Source of the DNA: Oenanthe sinensis
Lineage: Eukaryota; Streptophyta; Magnoliopsida; Apiales; Apiaceae
Assembly: GCA_028671895.1 (NCBI GenBank)
Contig: CM053810.1
Span: 28,933,501-28,997,500 of the forward strand
Direction of reading: 5' to 3'
DNA length: 64,000 bases
Below are positions 59,614-64,000 of the stretch, piece after piece. Both the position numbers and the translations under genes were made by a program. Every line of letters starts with the position of its first letter. Position 1 is the first letter of the stretch. The notes under the pieces are model-generated. The model was not told the DNA's origin and did not search any database. It saw nothing but the letters and a program-made list of their open reading frames with translations.

Positions 59614-62425
59614 TCAAATCTTCTGAGATGAGAGAAGGAAAAAGTATCTCTCTTTCAACTTCAGGAAATCCTTTCCTAGACTATTAAAATCTTCTACAAG
59701 GATATGTATAGAGGCTATACTGAGCAAATTATGTCGCAATCCATCAACTAGTGCTACAGGTTCAATGATAACATTTTCTCTTGCAATTGAGCCATATCCT
59801 AGAGTAAAACCTTTTCTGTTATCTCCAAAAGTAACTCCTCGGCCAGCCTTTTCCACAAATTTTGTGAGCAGGGAAAAATCTCCAATCATGTGCCTAGAAC
59901 ATCCACTATCCAGATACCAGAGATTTTTCTTTCTATTTCCCTGCACACACATAAAACAATCAAGTTGCTTTTGGTATCCAAATTGCCTTGGGTCCTCTTT
60001 TATTAGTTGCAGCCTGAGCCTTGGTTGCCAACTTTGATTCCTTTTATTTTGGTGGGTTTAAATCCACTTTAACTTTGGTAGTTGACTTTTGTGACTCAAA
60101 CACCTTGGAACTCATGGCAGATATATCATGCACATTCTCATACTTAACATTTTGACTAGCATGCTTGTTATCATAAATATGTATGTTCCATGGCATTTCA
60201 GGCATGCTCATATTGGCATATGCAAAGAAAGGATTATACATGTATGGAACTTATGCATAAGGCATATGAACATTAGGTGCAACCAAATTAGAAGACATCC
60301 TATTCATGAGCATAGGGTTAGTAAGCATGGCATTTGTAGACATGGCATGTGCACTTAAATCATTTGAAGATATGTAGTTCTTTTCTTTCTTGCATTGCAT
60401 AGACAAATGTTTACACTACTACATTTAGCACACACATTTCTAGGTGCATACATAATGGGAGTATAATTATTGTGCTTGTTTATGCCTACCTTCCCATTCC
60501 TATTCTTCTTCTTTTTCCGAGATTTAAGGTGAATGATTTCAACGTGTGCTATCCCTTCTAATTTCTCTTTTAATTGTTTCTTAGATAAGCTACCAATGTT
60601 GATCTTTTCAACCTTAGTCTCAACTTGATACTTGGTTTCCTTAACAAACTTGATAGGGGTGCTAAAGTTTTTCTTCTTATTACCCATTGGTGATTTACTT
60701 GTCGATGGATGCTTATCAATTGATTCAGCATCAATCAATTGATAATCCTTATCAGTTGATGAAGGATTAGCAGTCGATTGATTTTTATCCATTCAAGTAT
60801 CAACCAATGGCTTGCCTACTGATTTAGGGGATTCTCCTAGAGTATCTAAACCCTGAACATCAATGATTTGTTTGGCAGTTTTAGCAGACCTATTCCATTT
60901 ATTAATGGTTTTAATTTCTCTAGCCAATTTTTCTTTTAACAATTCTTCTTTTCTCAAACTATTCACTAGTTCATCCCTAGCATCATTACTTTCCTATTTA
61001 AATCTATCTAACCAAACAAGTTCATTTTTAAGAAAGCATTCCTCTCAGTTAAGTTATTAATGGTGTTCTTTAACATGAGGTTTTCTTTGTTTAGAGATTT
61101 TAGAGTGACATGTAAATTATACAATTCATTAAACATTTCATTAATGGTATTATTGCATTCATCTTTTGAAAGCTCAGAAAAGTTAGTAGCTAGTACCTAA
61201 TTTGATGATGAACTAGCTTCTTCATCTTCATAGTTGGCTGAATTCTTCAGAATCACTGTCCTCAGCAGCCCAATCTTTCTCTTTAATAACAAAAGCCTTT
61301 TCTTTTTGTTTAAGCAGGTCAAAGTATTTCTTTTTGTAGTCAATACCATCGTATGACTTTGCCTTTTCTTGTTTTGGCTTTCTACACTCATTTGAGAAAT
61401 GATCAGCCAATCCACAGTTAAAGTATTTGAATTTTGATCTATCAACCAAATTTTTGTTTTGATTATTATTTCTAGACTAGGATCTAGGCCTTTGAGCATT
61501 TGGATTCCTTTTGAATTTTAGCTTTAAAAATTTCCTTGACAGAAATGCAAGGTGATCATCAATCTCATCAAAATCATCTTGTGAGCATGTTTCAATTTCT
61601 TCACACTTGCCCTTTCCTTTTCTTTTGAATGATTCTTCAACAACATCTACATTCATCATGACAGAGTCTTCTACACAGCCACTTTCCTTCTTCTCTTCAT
61701 TTCCCTTGACCATCAAAGCCACAGTCTTTTCTTTTCTTTGATTCTTCTCAATCTCCTCCTCATCTTGTTGGATTTCCAACTCATATGTCTTGAGAATACC
61801 ATAAAGTTTCTCAAGAGTGTAGTCTTTGAAGTCTTGAGATTGTCTAATGGAGACAGTCATTGGTTTCCATTCTTTTGGAAGAGATCTAAGAAATTTTAGA
61901 TATGTATCCTCAGTTGCATAAGCCTTACCATATATCTTCAAACCATTTAACAACTTCTGGAATCAGCTATAGGTGTCATTGATGGACTCTCCACTCTTGA
62001 AATGAAATGATTCATATTTCTGGATCAAGAGTTGTATCTTTTTTTCCATACTTGTTAAGTCCCTTCACACAGAGTTTGAAGAGTATCCCATACTTCCTTT
62101 AATGAAGTGCATTTTATCACATTGTCAAACATATCTTTATCTAGACCATTGAACAGAATGTTCTTGGCCTTCTTGTCTTTAAGCACTTCTTTTTCATCCT
62201 TTTTTGCGAACTCAGTGATGAGTTTTGGAACATGTTTGTCAAATGCAGGAGTTCCATAAGGGTTTACACTATGACTAACTTTATGGGAACATGATGACCT
62301 TTCTCTATGCAGTAAACAAAAGAATGGTCAAGAGAAAGTAGATGCAGATACATTTTTACTTTCCATGCAAAGTATTCATCTTTTTTTAAGACTGGAATTT
62401 TCACACCTGAATTTTTTTTGCCCAT
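59614..62425 (-). pseudogene. gag-pol: E6: gag and protease start of a broken minus-strand Copia
   Basis: Gag ATG at 62425 (MGKKNSGVKIPVL, DEYFAWKVKMYLHL). Capsid continues with stops and frameshifts to 61953-61477 (LKFLRSLPKEW, EKLYGILKTYELE). The zinc knuckle at about 61420 has lost its first Cys (YFNCGLADHFSNEC). A gag tail (60792-60355) includes GSLSKKQLKEKLE. The protease opens at about 59952 (LDSGCSRHMIGD) after GTGTGTGCAG/GGAAAT and breaks near 59719, where it is fused to unrelated coding-like sequence ending at 59614. The rest of pol is deleted. Confidence 0.8.
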
Positions 62426-62469
62426 ATTGACTGTTCTTGATCTTTAACCTTTCTGTATGTTGAAAGCCT

Positions 62470-62484
62470 ACACTCTGATACCAA
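62470..62484 (-). other. E6 primer-binding site
   Basis: Minus strand TGGTATCAGAGTGTAGG next to the LTR edge; initiator Met-tRNA type. Confidence 0.75.
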
Positions 62485-62485
62485 T

Positions 62486-63245
62486 TGTTATTTCCCATAA
62501 CAATGCCAATATTTTTAGAGGGGGGGTGAATACAAATACATCAAAACTTTTTGTGTTTTAATAATTGTACCTAAGGTTTGACTGTTTAAGAGAATATATA
62601 TATGAACAAATGAAACTGAAAATAAATCAAACAAAGATATTTTAAAATTACTGATGGATTGGTTTTTCTATCAGTGAATATTTGCTCAATTTTTCTAGGT
62701 TAATGAAACCTAGCTTCGTTTTTACAAGATTAGAAAATAAATCAACTATTCTTACAAAGTACTTTAAGGTTGAACAATTGATTCAAGAAATATTGTCAAA
62801 CTTTTCTTTCTAACACTTTTCTAACAATGCTACTACACTTGTTTATACACCGCAAGTGTGTTTTTACAATACCTATTCTAGGATTATTTCTATTCTATCT
62901 TTCCTTCTGCCTTTTTCTATTTTGGGAAATGGTTGGAAAGACAACTTTTATTTGAGTCTTCACAGTCATCATGGACTGTCTTCCATAGTTGTGTTTTTAT
63001 CCTTTGCATAACTGACATTTAGCATTTTTTTGTGTTGTCTCAATTAATTGATAATTTGCTATTAAGCATATCAATTGATCCTTCCTTTTATCCATCAACT
63101 GACGTTCTTCTTCGATTGATCTTTATATCCATCGATTGATAAATGATGACTTATCAATTGATAGATGTTATCAATTGATATATCAATGGATGGGTCTTCA
63201 TATCAGTTGATGGTCTTCAATACTTGACTTGGCTTCTTCAATTGA
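62486..63245 (-). mobile_element. E6 5' LTR (outer limit uncertain)
   Basis: On the plus strand it starts TGTTATTTCCC and has the GAGGGGGGGTGAATAC block about 35 bp in, as in E4 in the same orientation. Its outer part is rich in TCAATTGAT/TATCAATTGATA units (63040-63245). No clear outer CA terminus or duplication was found; the sequence runs into another fragment near 63246. Confidence 0.65.
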
Positions 63246-63445
63246 TCTTTTATTTGAGTCTTCACAATCATCATAGACTGTCTTTCAATGATCTGTTTGG
63301 CGGTTTTAGCAGACATATTCCATTTGTTAATGATTTCAATTTCTTCAGCTAATTATTCTTTAACAATTCTTCTCTTCTCAGACTATTCACTAGTTCATCC
63401 CTAGCATCATTACTTTCCTGTTTAAATCTATTTAAACAAACAAGT
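63246..63445 (-). mobile_element. Second E6-family fragment: LTR piece fused to gag piece
   Basis: 63246-63285 repeats the LTR stretch at about 62947-62985 (TTTGAGTCTTCACA). 63290-63445 repeats the gag stretch at about 60866-61025 (TTTTAGCAGACC/ATATTCCATT, GTTCATCCCTAGCATCATT). The two joined pieces are not adjacent in E6. The fragment is cut on the right by an E1-family LTR. Confidence 0.7.
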
Positions 63446-64000
63446 TGAAAGGCATAGGTGTACTAACTTGTAACACTTAATTACTATGTAACTCAACTAG
63501 AGAAAAGATAAAACAACAGCAAAACAAGAGAAACTGAAGAAGCACATGGAATCAATCAACTGAAGAAATGGTAATGATACTTGGTAACTACAAGTAACTA
63601 ATTTGGTTAATCAAGGATGCATAAGTGAGAAGAAGTTCAATCTCAGTATTGCTCATGCCCTAACTTATCTAATGGAGAATCAAATTAATGTTAGAGAAGT
63701 ATCAAGAAGACCAAAGTGATTTCATGTAATGTATATCAACATCTGGATAATGTAAAGGTTAATCAACAAATGAGAACTGACATTCAGAAGCAAGAACCCC
63801 TACAAGACTAGTCACTTATGAACCAGACCATTGCATCAAGTGTCAGGACATTGGAGGCAAGTTCATGTCAGTAATAGAAGATCTCATTTGAATTGAGTGA
63901 GGAAAAGAAATTGAAGAAGCTAGGGAAACTTGCTCATAAAGGTTAATCCTCAATTAGTCACAAAAGAAGGTTAATATTGGATGAGTGCATATTTGCTAAG
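63446..64000 (+). mobile_element. E7: start of an E1-family LTR, truncated by the window
   Basis: TGAAAGGCATAGGTGTAC... closely matches 11025-11580 with about a dozen differences. No PPT precedes it, and it lies directly against E6 gag sequence, so it is the 5' LTR of another E1-family copy or a solo LTR. Expected duplication is CAAGT (63441-63445). Confidence 0.9.

Overview
This is nuclear DNA from a plant, most likely a dicot: AT-rich, crowded with Ty1/copia LTR retrotransposons, and holding two intron-containing host genes. One is the plant N-glycan enzyme beta-1,2-xylosyltransferase (XYLT). The other is cytosolic ribosomal protein S8 (RPS8) with a telo-box/site II promoter. I cannot name the species.

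Layout. E1 (1 to about 12322, + strand) is the body and 3' LTR of a large Sirevirus-like Copia element: gag, a pol with an internal deletion, and a long third ORF (ORF3) between RNase H and the 3' LTR. E1 sits in an old minus-strand Copia, E2. E2 survives as three pieces (12323-12534, 15616-15682, 17264-18334) because two further LTR units interrupt it: S1 (12535-15615, duplication GTTTC) and S2 (15683-17263, imperfect duplication GTATA/GTATG). A gene island follows at about 20.3-28.3 kb: XYLT (+, 20620-23822, three exons) and RPS8 (-, 25913-28103, five coding exons) are convergent, with a retroposon flanked by a 21-bp duplication between them.

From 28624 to 57906 lies one 29-kb composite. 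E3 (+ strand, duplication TAATG, about 12.5 kb without its inserts) carries two nested elements. E4 (29825-38607, - strand, duplication AGGTC) is in its gag. E5 (46058-54028, + strand, duplication AGCTC) is in its ORF3. The duplications and reading frames rejoin exactly across both inserts. The right end holds low-copy sequence with tandem repeats (57912-59613), a broken minus-strand Copia E6 (59614 to about 63245), a second E6-like fragment, and the start of another E1-family LTR (63446 to the end).

No retrotransposon here is intact. E1 lacks protease and the integrase N-terminus; E3 has many stops and a changed RT active site; E4 lacks the second half of RT and RNase H; E5 has five in-frame stops; E6 stops in protease. 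By-eye LTR comparison gives an order: E5 (3 differences in 1157 bp) and E4 (6 in 1069 bp) are young; E3 is clearly older; E2 and E6 are relics.

The most unusual features are (i) a third ORF with a shared layout in three elements and (ii) short family-specific oligomers, such as AAACTCTGA in E3/E4 and GATCGAGATC in E1, that recur in LTRs, spacers and, in E3/E4, inside coding sequence.
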